A stretch of DNA of 64,000 nucleotides, taken from an uncultured Alphaproteobacteria bacterium (GTDB lineage Bacteria > Pseudomonadota > Alphaproteobacteria > HIMB59). A program made the position numbers and the translations under genes. Every line of letters begins with the position of its first letter. Position 1 is the first letter of the stretch. Below are positions 8,051 through 16,492 of the stretch, one piece after another. The stretch spans positions 62,001-126,000 of the forward strand of contig CACABO010000004.1 in the NCBI GenBank assembly GCA_902530745.1. The letters are read 5' to 3'. Below the pieces are notes generated by a model. It searched no databases. It saw only the letters and a list, made by a program, of their open reading frames with translations, and was not told where the DNA came from.

Positions 8051-9214
8051 TTAGTGACAATCTTTAATAGAATTTGCAATTCCATTAATTAGTTCAACAT
8101 ACATTGTAGGTCCTGCATCTATGAAAGCTCCCAAAGGATCCATAACACCAGTAGAGATATTCATATCGTTGCCGAGTGTCTCAATTATCTTTGGATTATA
8201 TTGAGGCTCAGAGAAGATACACTTAATACCCTTATCACTAATTAAATCTTGTATATCAGCTATTTGTTTAGCACCAGGTAGGACGTCAGGATTTAAAGTT
8301 AACGCTCCTGCAGATTTCACACCAAATCTTGTTTCAAAATATTGGTAGGCATCATGGAATACAATGTAACTAATGTCTTTAGATAATTCTTTTTCAACAT
8401 TATTAATCAGATTATCTAGCTCCAAAGTAGCTCCAGCTGCATTTACTGAATATTGCCTTTGACCCTCTGGATCAATTTTTATTAATTCATCACGGATAAT
8501 TTTAACCATCTCTTTGGCGTTCTCTGGGTCCAACCATATGTGAGCATCAAACTCTCCGTGATTGTGACCGTCGTGATGTCCTGCATGATCGTCATGTTCG
8601 TCGTCATGGCCATCATGATCATCGTGATCGTCATGGTCATCATCTTTGTGACCATCGTGATCGTCATGGTCATCGTGTCCTTCATGTTCGTCGTCATGGC
8701 CATCATGATCATCGTGATCGTCATGGTCATCATCTTTGTGACCATCGTGATCGTCATGGTCATCGTGTCCTTCATGTTCGTCGTCATGGCCATCATGATC
8801 ATCGTGATCGTCATGATCGTCATGGTCGTCGTGATCATCAAAAATATTTTCTTCTCTAAATTTTAGTTTTTCAATAGACTCGGAGTCAATAAATGCAATT
8901 TTTTTTGTGTCTTTTGCTAGAGAATTTAAAGGTTTTTCCATAAATGCCTCCAAATCCTCTCCAATCCAAAAAACAATATCTGCCTCTTCAATCATTTTTG
9001 CATGTGATGGTTTAAAGACAAAAGTGTGAGGATTATTTGTGCCTTCAATAATTAATTGTGGTTCTCCTCTTGTTTCCATAATTCTAGATATTAATGAATG
9101 TAATGGCTTTATTGTGGTTACTACTTTGATGTCTGTGCTTACGTCTGCGTGAGCAGAAAAACTACTAAATAAAATAGAAAGTCCAAAAATAATTGATTTT
9201 TGAAAGAAATTCAT
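8051..9214 (-). CDS. znuA: Zinc ABC transporter substrate-binding protein ZnuA with long His/Asp-rich loop
   Basis: Periplasmic zinc receptor of the ZnuABC importer. Signal peptide at 1-23 (ending AHA), then the cluster A-I fold: TIKPLHSL (34-41), NPHTFVFKPS with a ligand His (61-70), DAHIWLDP after the loop, FHDAYQYF, and FSEPQYNP near the end. Residues about 126-221 are a low-complexity loop of HDD, DGH and DEHEGH units that binds zinc in known ZnuA proteins; it is unusually long here, making the protein 387 residues against about 310. The gene is divergent from znuCB-zur and shares a Zur-type operator with it. Confidence 0.96.
   Translation of the reverse strand: MNFFQKSIIFGLSILFSSFSAHADVSTDIKVVTTIKPLHSLISRIMETRGEPQLIIEGTNNPHTFVFKPSHAKMIEEADIVFWIGEDLEAFMEKPLNSLAKDTKKIAFIDSESIEKLKFREENIFDDHDDHDDHDDHDDHDGHDDEHEGHDDHDDHDGHKDDDHDDHDDHDGHDDEHEGHDDHDDHDGHKDDDHDDHDDHDGHDDEHDDHAGHHDGHNHGEFDAHIWLDPENAKEMVKIIRDELIKIDPEGQRQYSVNAAGATLELDNLINNVEKELSKDISYIVFHDAYQYFETRFGVKSAGALTLNPDVLPGAKQIADIQDLISDKGIKCIFSEPQYNPKIIETLGNDMNISTGVMDPLGAFIDAGPTMYVELINGIANSIKDCH
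8592..8815. repeat. Exact 90-bp tandem repeat inside znuA, about 2.5 copies
   Basis: Bases 8611-8700 and 8701-8790 are identical, with a further 25 identical bases after and 19 before. The unit encodes 30 residues of His/Asp-rich zinc-loop sequence and stays in frame. Perfect identity at synonymous sites points to very recent duplication. Confidence 0.95.
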
Positions 9215-9235
9215 GTCTATTACCTACCTCTAAGT

Positions 9236-9265
9236 GTTATATTATTACATATGTGATATTATAAC
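9236..9265. promoter_or_regulatory. Zur-type operator between znuA and znuC
   Basis: A 30-base near-perfect palindrome with outer arms GTTATA / TATAAC and centre ACATATGT, in which 26 of 30 positions are symmetric. It lies 21 bases before the znuA start and 25 before the znuC start, so one site can repress both divergent transcripts. The GTTATA..TATAAC form agrees with known proteobacterial Zur boxes, and the zur gene is the last of the znuCB operon. Confidence 0.82.
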
Positions 9266-9290
9266 CATAAAAATATGTCAATATTAAAAA

Positions 9291-10043
9291 ATGAATAATT
9301 ATTTAGTTGAATTAAATAACTGTGGAGTTTTAAGAAACCATAAATGGTTAGTTAGAGGTGTCTCATTAAAAGTTTCCCAAGGAGAAATTGTAACATTGAT
9401 TGGGCCTAACGGATCTGGCAAATCAACAACTGCAAAAATGTCATTGGATATTTTAAAACCTGACGAAGGTACAAATAATATCAAAAAAGGAATTCGAATT
9501 TCATATGTGCCACAAAAAATTTCAATTGATTGGTCTCTCCCGTTAAGGGCTATAGATTTTGTTAATTTAGTAAAAAAACATAAGACCAGTGAGATTAATG
9601 ATGCCCTCAGTATCACTGGAATCAAACATCTTATTTATGAAGATGTTAGAAATTTGTCTGGAGGAGAATTTCAAAGATTACTCATGGCTCGCGCAATAGC
9701 TAAAGAACCTCATTTTCTGGTTTTAGATGAGCCTGTGCAAGGAGTAGACTATCCTGGAGAAATTGCTTTATATAAGACTATCCAAGAAATTGTAAAAAAA
9801 ATAAACTGCGGAATATTACTTATTTCACATAACTTACATGTGGTGATGTCACAAACTGATTACGTTATTTGTCTTAATGGGCATGTTTGTTGTTCTGGAG
9901 CTCCCAACACTGTCATAAAGGAGCCAGAATATATTAAATTATTTGGAAAGAATATTGATCCCACCTTAGCTTTTTATCAACATGACCACGATCACGAACA
10001 CTTACCTGATGGGAGCATTGATGACTCGGGGAGAGACTCATAA
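9291..10043 (+). CDS. znuC: Zinc ABC transporter ATPase ZnuC
   Basis: Cytoplasmic ATP-hydrolysing subunit that drives zinc import with ZnuB. It has Walker A GPNGSGKST (about residue 38-46), the signature LSGGEFQR, Walker B FLVLDEP and the H-loop ISHN. The C terminus carries HDHDHEH, a short zinc-binding tail common in ZnuC. Length 250. Its stop overlaps the znuB ATG by one base, and the operon starts beside the Zur-type palindrome. Confidence 0.96.
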   Translation: MNNYLVELNNCGVLRNHKWLVRGVSLKVSQGEIVTLIGPNGSGKSTTAKMSLDILKPDEGTNNIKKGIRISYVPQKISIDWSLPLRAIDFVNLVKKHKTSEINDALSITGIKHLIYEDVRNLSGGEFQRLLMARAIAKEPHFLVLDEPVQGVDYPGEIALYKTIQEIVKKINCGILLISHNLHVVMSQTDYVICLNGHVCCSGAPNTVIKEPEYIKLFGKNIDPTLAFYQHDHDHEHLPDGSIDDSGRDS

Positions 10044-10864
10044 TGTTTGATGATTTTATTGTAAGAGCTTTTGCAGCAGGAATTGGTTTGGCATTAGTTA
10101 CAGGCCCTTTAGGATGCTTTATTGTTTGGAGAAGACTTTCATATTTTGGTGATACAATAGCACACTCAGCATTATTGGGGGTTACTATAGCTTATGCTAT
10201 GAATTTCAATTTAATCATAGCCGTGTTTGTTGTTTCATGCTTGCTTGCTATATCTTTACTTTTTTTACAAAGGAGAACAAGTCTTCCAGATGATGCTTTA
10301 TTAGGTCTGTTAGCTCACTCTGTGTTAGCGATAGGATTGGTTCTTTTAGGTATACTTTCATTTATTAGAATTGACCTTATGGGTTTACTTTTTGGAGACA
10401 TTTTGTCAGTTAATTTCACTGATGTTTTATTTGTTTGGATTGGTGGGGGTGTTGTTTTAACTACATTAATTTTAATTTGGAGGCCATTATTTGCTGGAAC
10501 AGTCAACTTAGAATTAGCCAAAGCAGAAGGGTTAAATCCTGATCTAGCTACTACAATCTTTACTTTGCTAATAGCTAGTGTCATTGCAATATCTATAAAA
10601 ATTGTTGGGATATTATTAATTACTGGTCTTCTAATCATTCCCGCAGCTGCCTCAAGAAATTTATCCTCCACACCAATACAAATGGCTATTATCTCTTCAA
10701 TAATTGGAGTTTGTTCAGTAGTTATTGGTCTGCAAACTTCAATGATATGGAATACTTCTACAGGCCCAACAATTCTAGTAATAACATTAGGTGTCTTTAT
10801 TATCACGTTACTGCCACTGAAAAAATTGCTAATTTCGAAAAAAAAAATTAGAATTGTCAGATAA
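10043..10864 (+). CDS. znuB: Zinc ABC transporter permease ZnuB
   Basis: Inner-membrane permease of the ABC-3 family, 273 residues with about eight hydrophobic segments. Family features include GPLGCFIVWRRLSYFGDTIA with AHSALLGV near the N terminus, EGLNPD in the cytoplasmic loop and LLIIPAAASRNLS late in the protein. It starts at the last base of the znuC stop codon, and zur begins 3 bases downstream, forming a znuCB-zur operon. Confidence 0.95.
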   Translation: MFDDFIVRAFAAGIGLALVTGPLGCFIVWRRLSYFGDTIAHSALLGVTIAYAMNFNLIIAVFVVSCLLAISLLFLQRRTSLPDDALLGLLAHSVLAIGLVLLGILSFIRIDLMGLLFGDILSVNFTDVLFVWIGGGVVLTTLILIWRPLFAGTVNLELAKAEGLNPDLATTIFTLLIASVIAISIKIVGILLITGLLIIPAAASRNLSSTPIQMAIISSIIGVCSVVIGLQTSMIWNTSTGPTILVITLGVFIITLLPLKKLLISKKKIRIVR

Positions 10865-10867
10865 AAG

Positions 10868-11281
10868 ATGAGTTCTACACATACACACTCTAAAAAAAGT
10901 CAAAGTTTAACCAAAAATCAAAGAATTGTTCTTGATCTCTTACAAAACAGTGGCGAACCTTTGAAGGCATACTTTATATTAGATAGTCTGAAGAAAGAGG
11001 GCTTAAACTCACCTCTTCAAGTTTACAGAGCTTTAGATAAATTGGTTGAATTAGGAAAAATTCACAAAATCGAGAGTATTAACTCTTTTATAATATGTAA
11101 CAACTCAAATTGTGCAAAGAACACTGCTTTTACAATTTGCGAGAGATGTGGAAAAGTAAAAGAGATTAAAAATAGAGATTTAACGGGTGGTGTCAGCGAT
11201 CTGGTTAAGGATAATCAATTAGAAATTACAAGATATAACCTTGAATTTTATGTTTTGTGTAAGTCTTGCAAAATAAATTAA
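10868..11281 (+). CDS. zur: Zinc uptake regulator Zur (Fur family)
   Basis: Zinc-responsive repressor of zinc import. The N-terminal winged helix (KNQRIVLDLLQNSGEPLKAY, then SPLQVYRALDKLVELGKIHKI) is followed by zinc-binding pairs CNNSNC, CERCGK and the terminal CKSC. The pattern of Cys pairs and position at the end of the znuCB operon make Zur more likely than Fur. Length 137. Autoregulation is likely, since the operon promoter holds the palindrome at 9236-9265. Confidence 0.93.
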   Translation: MSSTHTHSKKSQSLTKNQRIVLDLLQNSGEPLKAYFILDSLKKEGLNSPLQVYRALDKLVELGKIHKIESINSFIICNNSNCAKNTAFTICERCGKVKEIKNRDLTGGVSDLVKDNQLEITRYNLEFYVLCKSCKIN

Positions 11282-11324
11282 TCAAAAACTAATCTCCAAA
11301 TATATCGCTATTTTATTGCATTTT

Positions 11325-11358
11325 TGACTATTGACATAAATAAAGACCTATATATATT
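11325..11358 (+). promoter_or_regulatory. Sigma-70 type promoter for rplU-rpmA-obgE
   Basis: TTGACA at 11331-11336 is followed after 16 bases by TATATT at 11353-11358; an overlapping TTGACT (11325) pairs with TATATA (11349) at 18 bases. Either gives a transcript start only about 6-10 bases before the rplU ATG at 11371, so the leader is very short. Confidence 0.6.
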
Positions 11359-11370
11359 GTCCGACTTATT

Positions 11371-11895
11371 ATGTACGCAGTTCTTAAATCAGTTGGTAAG
11401 CAATTCAAAGTATCACCAGGAGATGTTTTAAAGATTGATAAAATAGAGGGTAAAGTTGGTGATACCATATCTTTCAAAGATATCGTAGCCGTCGGTAATG
11501 GCGACAAGTTTGAACTTGGATCTCCAGCTGTAAAAGGTGCAGAGGTTTCTGCAAAACTACTGTATCAGACCAGGGACGAGAAGATTAGAGTTTTTAGAAA
11601 GAATAGAAGAAAACATTTTCAAAGAACTAAAGGTCATCGTCAATATATATCTATATTAAAGGTCATGGCAATCAAGTCCGCCATTGGAGAAGAAAGCTTT
11701 AAAGAGCCAGTTAAAAAAGCTGCGCCAAAAGCAGAAACTCCAAAAAAAGTTGAAAAAAAGGCTGATACTCCAAAAAAAACTGAAGTAAAAGCAACAGAAA
11801 CAAAAAAAGTTGAAACTAAAGCTGAAAAACCTAAAAAGGTCGAGGCTAAAGAAAAAAAGACTGTGAAAAAACAAACAACTGAGGTAAAAAAGTAG
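11371..11895 (+). CDS. rplU: 50S ribosomal protein L21 with Lys/Ala-rich C-terminal tail
   Basis: Large-subunit protein that binds 23S rRNA. Residues 1-103 are the standard L21 domain ([18 protein letters not shown] start, [16 protein letters not shown] near its end). Residues 104-174 add a low-complexity extension built from repeats of KK-V/T-E and TPKK with many Lys, Ala, Glu and Thr. C-terminal additions occur in alphaproteobacterial L21, and this one is long. It is followed 4 bases later by rpmA. Confidence 0.97.
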   Translation: MYAVLKSVGKQFKVSPGDVLKIDKIEGKVGDTISFKDIVAVGNGDKFELGSPAVKGAEVSAKLLYQTRDEKIRVFRKNRRKHFQRTKGHRQYISILKVMAIKSAIGEESFKEPVKKAAPKAETPKKVEKKADTPKKTEVKATETKKVETKAEKPKKVEAKEKKTVKKQTTEVKK

Positions 11896-11899
11896 AAAT

Positions 11900-12145
11900 A
11901 TGGCAACGAAAAAAGCAGGTGGAAGTTCCAAAAACGGAAGAGACTCGGCTGGTAGAAGGCTTGGAGTTAAAAAGTTTGGTGGAGAACACGTAATTCCTGG
12001 AAACATTATTGTTCGTCAGCGCGGTACAAAATTTTACCCGGGCGAAAATGTTGGGATTGGAAAAGATCATACTCTTTTCTCCTTAGTTGAAGGCAAAGTT
12101 CTGTTTAAAAAATCTCGAAACAGACAGTTTGTTTGCGTTAACTAA
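11900..12145 (+). CDS. rpmA: 50S ribosomal protein L27
   Basis: Ribosomal protein L27, near the peptidyl-transferase centre. The protein begins [20 protein letters not shown] and has [20 protein letters not shown] and [16 protein letters not shown], all diagnostic. Its 81 residues are normal length, and there is no N-terminal cleavable leader of the Firmicutes type. It lies between rplU and obgE in the standard order. Confidence 0.99.
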   Translation: MATKKAGGSSKNGRDSAGRRLGVKKFGGEHVIPGNIIVRQRGTKFYPGENVGIGKDHTLFSLVEGKVLFKKSRNRQFVCVN

Positions 12146-12178
12146 ACCCACTTAAAAAAAACTTCAAATTAAACTGTT

Positions 12179-13168
12179 ATGGCATTTATAGATAAAGCAA
12201 AAATATATATTAAATCTGGAAATGGTGGGCACGGCGCTCTTAGTTTTCGAAGAGAAAAATTTGTAGAGTACGGAGGCCCTAATGGTGGAAATGGTGGAAA
12301 AGGTGGTGATGTTATTTTTCGAGGGAATAAAGGAATCAACACTCTCCAACGATATCGTTTTAACCAACATCATAATGCGCAAAATGGTATGGGTGGTGCT
12401 GGTCAATTAAAAACTGGCGCAAGTGGTAAAGATCTTATTTTAGACGTCCCTTGTGGAACTGAGATATACACCGAAGACATGAGTATTAAAATTCATGAGA
12501 TTTTAAAAGATGATGAAACTTATCATTTTTTAAGAGGAGGTCAGGGAGGCAAAGGCAATGCGCACTTTAAAAGTTCTACTAATAGAGCACCTCGTAAGTT
12601 CCAACAAGGAGAAAAAGGACAAGAATCAACTGTCAGATTAAAGCTAAAAATATTAGCTGACGTTGGTTTGGTGGGAATGCCAAATGCAGGTAAATCTTCA
12701 ATATTAAATTTTGTAACAAATGCAAAGTCAAAAGTTGCTGATTATGCGTTTACAACACTACATCCACACATCGGAATGGTTCAAAAGGAAGATCTTGAAT
12801 TTGTATTAGCAGATATACCTGGACTCATAGAACATGCGAGTGATGGGAAAGGACTGGGTCATGATTTCTTATCCCATGTTGAAAGGTGTAAAATTTTAAT
12901 TCACGTCGTAGATATCACTGAAGAAAAACCTTTTGAAAATTATAAAGTTATTCGACAAGAACTTTTAAATTATGGAGGCAAAATAGAACAAAAAAAAGAA
13001 ATTATTGCACTAAATAAGATTGAAATTGCTGATCAGAAAAGGGTTGAGGAAATTAAAAAAGAATTTGAGACTTCTTTAGATCAAGAGGTTAAATTGATTT
13101 CAGCTGCAACAGGACATCAATTAGATCAATTAACAAATTTATGTTTAGAATATTTACAAGATGAATAA
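12179..13168 (+). CDS. obgE: GTPase ObgE/CgtA
   Basis: Ribosome-associated GTPase for late 50S assembly and stress control. Residues 1-158 form the glycine-rich Obg domain (GGNGGKGGDV, FRGGQGGKGNAHF). The G domain follows with G1 GMPNAGKSS, G3 ADIPGLIEHAS with the Obg-type G3, and the NKIE G4 element. Length 329, without a long C-terminal OCT extension. Its end overlaps proB by 8 bases. Confidence 0.98.
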   Translation: MAFIDKAKIYIKSGNGGHGALSFRREKFVEYGGPNGGNGGKGGDVIFRGNKGINTLQRYRFNQHHNAQNGMGGAGQLKTGASGKDLILDVPCGTEIYTEDMSIKIHEILKDDETYHFLRGGQGGKGNAHFKSSTNRAPRKFQQGEKGQESTVRLKLKILADVGLVGMPNAGKSSILNFVTNAKSKVADYAFTTLHPHIGMVQKEDLEFVLADIPGLIEHASDGKGLGHDFLSHVERCKILIHVVDITEEKPFENYKVIRQELLNYGGKIEQKKEIIALNKIEIADQKRVEEIKKEFETSLDQEVKLISAATGHQLDQLTNLCLEYLQDE

Positions 13169-14279
13169 AAAATTTTTAGAGTTAGCAAAAAAATCAAAAG
13201 TTATTGTCATTAAAGTTGGCTCAAATATTTTGGTTAACGAAAAGTATGTGCTGAGGAGAAAATGGCTAAACTCCCTCATCGAAGATGTTAAAGAACTCCA
13301 AAAGAGAGGGTCTAAGATAATCATTGTCTCATCTGGTGCAATCGCTTTAGGTAGGAATATACTCTCAAAAAAAAAGTTGACTAATTTGCATGAAAAGCAG
13401 GCTGCTGCATCAATAGGTCAAATACAACTCTCTCAACAATGGCAAAAAGCTTTTGCAAAATTAAATATTCAAAGTTCTCAGATTTTAATAACAGCTGAAG
13501 ATTTAAACGAAAGAAGAAAATATTTGAACATCAGAAATACAATTTACTCTCTCATGGATTTAAATGTTGTTCCAATAATTAATGAAAATGATACTACCTC
13601 GACAGAAGAAATTCGTTTTGGAGATAATGATAAACTTTCTGCTATGATCGCAAATGCCCTCTCAGCTGAGTTATTAATTTTATTATCTGATGTGAATGGT
13701 CTGTATACTGCAAATCCTAAAAAGTCATTACAAGCTAAACTGATTACATCTGTTGAAGAGGTTGATCAACAAATAGAGAAATATATTGATAAAGATTTAA
13801 GTGAGTTTGGTTCTGGTGGGATGTTGGCAAAAATAAATGCTGCAAAACTCTGTATTCAATCGGGATCCACCATGATCATATCAAATGGTTTGGTGAATAA
13901 TCCTTTGAGCAAGATTGATCCTCAATCTTCAACATGGTTTCATCCTTCCAAAAATATTCTGACAAGTCGCCAGCAATGGATTTGGAATAGACCAATACAA
14001 AAAGCAATTGTCCATATTGATGAAGGGGCCTCAAAAGCACTCAAGAAAAATTCAAGTCTGTTGGCAATCGGTGTAAAGTCAATTGATGGAAAGTTTTATC
14101 GTGGTGATACTGTTTCGATCCATTACAATAAAAAAGAGTTAGCTAGAGGCATGATTAATTATGATTTTCAGGAAATGGATAAAATAAAAGGTAAAAAATC
14201 ATCAAAATTCAGTGAAATTCTTGGTTTTGTCCGAGAGGATGAAATTATTCACAAAGATAACTTGGTGAGATCAAGATGA
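13161..14279 (+). CDS. proB: Glutamate 5-kinase with PUA domain
   Basis: First enzyme of proline synthesis, phosphorylating glutamate. The amino-acid-kinase domain (about 10-260) shows VIKVGSNIL, VSSGAIALG, NENDTTSTEEIRFGDND and GSGGMLAKINAAKLC; a C-terminal PUA domain follows (about 280-370, with GASKALKKNSSLLAIGV). Length 372. It overlaps obgE by 8 and proA by 4 bases. The usual regulation is proline feedback on the kinase domain. Confidence 0.97.
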   Translation: MNKKFLELAKKSKVIVIKVGSNILVNEKYVLRRKWLNSLIEDVKELQKRGSKIIIVSSGAIALGRNILSKKKLTNLHEKQAAASIGQIQLSQQWQKAFAKLNIQSSQILITAEDLNERRKYLNIRNTIYSLMDLNVVPIINENDTTSTEEIRFGDNDKLSAMIANALSAELLILLSDVNGLYTANPKKSLQAKLITSVEEVDQQIEKYIDKDLSEFGSGGMLAKINAAKLCIQSGSTMIISNGLVNNPLSKIDPQSSTWFHPSKNILTSRQQWIWNRPIQKAIVHIDEGASKALKKNSSLLAIGVKSIDGKFYRGDTVSIHYNKKELARGMINYDFQEMDKIKGKKSSKFSEILGFVREDEIIHKDNLVRSR

Positions 14280-15529
14280 GCGACTATTTTCAAGAAATTT
14301 TAAACCATTCGAAGAGGGCATCGAGTGCTATGTCCAAACTATCTGCAGAGGATAGAAGTAGAATTTTAATGAATATTAGTGGTTTTCTATTATCTAATAA
14401 AAATGAAATTCTAAAAGCTAATCAAGCAGATGTAGAAAGAGCTAAATCAAATAATATTTCTGCACCTATGATTAATAGATTAGTTTTGACTTCAGAGAAA
14501 ATAGATCAACTTTCTCGTGACGTTGAGAAAATAGCTCAAATGCAAGATCCCCTTGATCAAACTTTAGAAAGTTGGACCAATGCCACTAATGGGTTACAAT
14601 TTACAAAAGTTTCAGTGCCTATTGGTGTGATTGGTATTATTTATGAGTCTCGACCTAATGTCACAATAGATGCTGCATGTCTTTGCCTTAGATCTGGAAA
14701 TATTTCTATTCTTAGAGGAGGCTCTGAGTGTATCGAAACTAATAAAAAACTTTATGAGTGCATTCAAGAGGCTTTAAAAGATTTAAATTTTGATACTCAT
14801 CTTGTCTGTTTCATTCAAAATACTGATCGTAGTTTTGTTGAAGAGTTGTTAAAAGCTGAAGGAGATATAGATGTGATTATTCCTCGTGGGGGAAAATCGT
14901 TAATTGAAACAATTTCTAAAAATTCGAAAGTTCCTACAATTAAACATTTGGAAGGTTTGTGTCATACTTTTTGGGATGAAGGATATGACAAAGATAAAGC
15001 CACTGAGGTCATCGTAAATGCCAAGCTGAGAAGACCAGAGATTTGTGGTGCAACAGAGACTTTACTTATACACTCTAATAATTCAGCAGAAGATATTTCA
15101 TCTGTTTTAGATAATTTAAAATCACAAGGATGTGAAATTATTGGATGTAGTCGCCTCAAAGATATTTATTCAATCGATCGAGATGCAACAGAAGAAGATT
15201 GGTCAACTGAATATCTAGATAAGAAAATTACAGTAAAACTAGTTGATAATGTTGAAGAATGTGTAGAGCATATAAACAAATATTCTAGTGGACATACCGA
15301 GAGTTGTTTAAGTAACAATCAACAATCTATAGAGTATTTCTTTCAAAACTGTAAAAGTGCCATTTTAATGAATAATGCTTCCACTCAATTTGCTGATGGT
15401 GGAGAATTCGGGTTTGGAGCAGAAATAGGTATTTCTACTGACAAGCTTCATGTGAGAGGGCCAGTGGGAGCAAAACACCTAACAACATTTAAATATCAAG
15501 TAGTAGGCAATCACACCACAAGGCCTTAA
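14276..15529 (+). CDS. proA: Gamma-glutamyl phosphate reductase
   Basis: Second proline enzyme, an NADPH-dependent reductase of the aldehyde dehydrogenase superfamily. Motifs include VPIGVIGIIYESRPNVT (115-131), LRGGSEC, VIPRGGK and the catalytic Cys in RRPEICGATETLL, then FADGGEFGFGAEIGIST near the C terminus. Length 417. It overlaps proB by 4 bases and the following hypothetical gene by 1 base (TAATG). Confidence 0.98.
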   Translation: MSDYFQEILNHSKRASSAMSKLSAEDRSRILMNISGFLLSNKNEILKANQADVERAKSNNISAPMINRLVLTSEKIDQLSRDVEKIAQMQDPLDQTLESWTNATNGLQFTKVSVPIGVIGIIYESRPNVTIDAACLCLRSGNISILRGGSECIETNKKLYECIQEALKDLNFDTHLVCFIQNTDRSFVEELLKAEGDIDVIIPRGGKSLIETISKNSKVPTIKHLEGLCHTFWDEGYDKDKATEVIVNAKLRRPEICGATETLLIHSNNSAEDISSVLDNLKSQGCEIIGCSRLKDIYSIDRDATEEDWSTEYLDKKITVKLVDNVEECVEHINKYSSGHTESCLSNNQQSIEYFFQNCKSAILMNNASTQFADGGEFGFGAEIGISTDKLHVRGPVGAKHLTTFKYQVVGNHTTRP

Positions 15530-15942
15530 TGGAATTCCGTAATAATTTTCAAGAATTAAAATCTCAGATCGAATATCTTAGCTCTTTGAACAAAGAGGAT
15601 GTCACTCATATAATCAAATCTTCAATATATGAGTTAGAAAGTTTAAAATTTTTCAATGAAGAAGAATTAAATGAAATTAATAAAGTGACTCTTATAAGTG
15701 AGCCCTTTAATAACCTTTTCTTTAAATATAACAAAGAGCGTTTGATAAACAAAGGTGTAGTTTACATAGAGGAAGAAAATGATTTGCAATTTATTATATC
15801 TTTATTTTATTTTTTTAAACAAAGAGTGCCAATTTTATTTCATACAAGTTCAAAATTACAATTACAATTTATAGATATTCTAAACAAATTCCTCGAGGAA
15901 AATAGTGTCTCTAAAAAATTTTTGAGGAAAATAGATGAATAG
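15529..15942 (+). CDS. Hypothetical protein, possible degenerate ProA/ALDH N-terminal relative
   Basis: A 137-residue cytoplasmic protein with no signal peptide or membrane segment. Its start overlaps the proA stop and its end overlaps nadD by 8 bases, so it is translated in the operon. By eye it parallels the first part of ProA: LSSLNKEDVTHIIKSSIYEL resembles MSKLSAEDRSRILMNISGFL, and NKGVVYIEEENDLQFIISL resembles the PIGVIGIIYESRPNVTIDA region. No catalytic cysteine domain is present. The resemblance is weak and needs a profile search; function is unknown. Confidence 0.75.
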   Translation: MEFRNNFQELKSQIEYLSSLNKEDVTHIIKSSIYELESLKFFNEEELNEINKVTLISEPFNNLFFKYNKERLINKGVVYIEEENDLQFIISLFYFFKQRVPILFHTSSKLQLQFIDILNKFLEENSVSKKFLRKIDE

Positions 15943-16492
15943 AAAGATTGGACTGTATGGTGGGTTTTTTAATCCCTTACACGAGGGACACGTTCATGTA
16001 ATAGAAAGTTCAATAAAAAGTTTAAATCTGAAAAAACTATTTATCCTTCCCACTTATCAAAATCCTCTTAAGGCTAATCAAAATTTAAACACAATAAATT
16101 CTCAATTATCAAATATCCGATCAAAAATTAAAGAGCCGTTAGTAAAAGTTTCTGACTTTGAACATCGTTATAAAATGAAATGTACCTATGATGTGTTGCA
16201 AAAAATTAAGACTAAATGTGACCTTAGCTCTTTTTATTTAATTATAGGTCTTGATCAGCTTGGTCATTTTCACGAATGGAAAGAATATGAGTGGATTTTA
16301 AAAAATATTAGTATTTGCGTTATTTATAGACCGAGATATGATGAATTTATTGAAAATTCAACAGTCCAAAAACAATTCTCCCATTTATTTATGCCTAATT
16401 TAAATAGTTTTATTAACTGCCCTACTCCTTGTTTCCATATACTTGATAATATAGGTGTAGAGATGTCATCTAGTGAGTTACGAAATTCTTAA
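15935..16492 (+). CDS. nadD: Nicotinate-nucleotide adenylyltransferase
   Basis: Adenylates nicotinate mononucleotide in NAD synthesis. The nucleotidyltransferase motif is GGFFNPLHEGHVHV (9-22, HxGH at 17-20), and the C-terminal SSSELR (the ISSTxIR equivalent) binds ATP. The middle segment LIIGLDQLGHFHEWKEYEWI matches the GxDxL..F..W..W.I pattern of NadD. Length 185. It overlaps the gene before by 8 and rsfS by 20 bases. Confidence 0.95.
   Translation: MNRKIGLYGGFFNPLHEGHVHVIESSIKSLNLKKLFILPTYQNPLKANQNLNTINSQLSNIRSKIKEPLVKVSDFEHRYKMKCTYDVLQKIKTKCDLSSFYLIIGLDQLGHFHEWKEYEWILKNISICVIYRPRYDEFIENSTVQKQFSHLFMPNLNSFINCPTPCFHILDNIGVEMSSSELRNS

Noticed and set aside
8592-8815. Tandem repeat considered as a CRISPR array
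   Set aside because: Copies are contiguous with no spacers and lie in frame within znuA.
8482-8866. Open frames on both strands through the znuA repeat, giving Met/Thr- or Val/Ile-rich proteins
   Set aside because: They are by-products of the CAT/CGTGAT repeat; composition is unnatural and znuA explains the region.
11640-12070. Antisense frames (Phe/Ser-rich) over rplU-rpmA
   Set aside because: Shadows of the Lys-rich L21 tail and L27; no start signals or family match.
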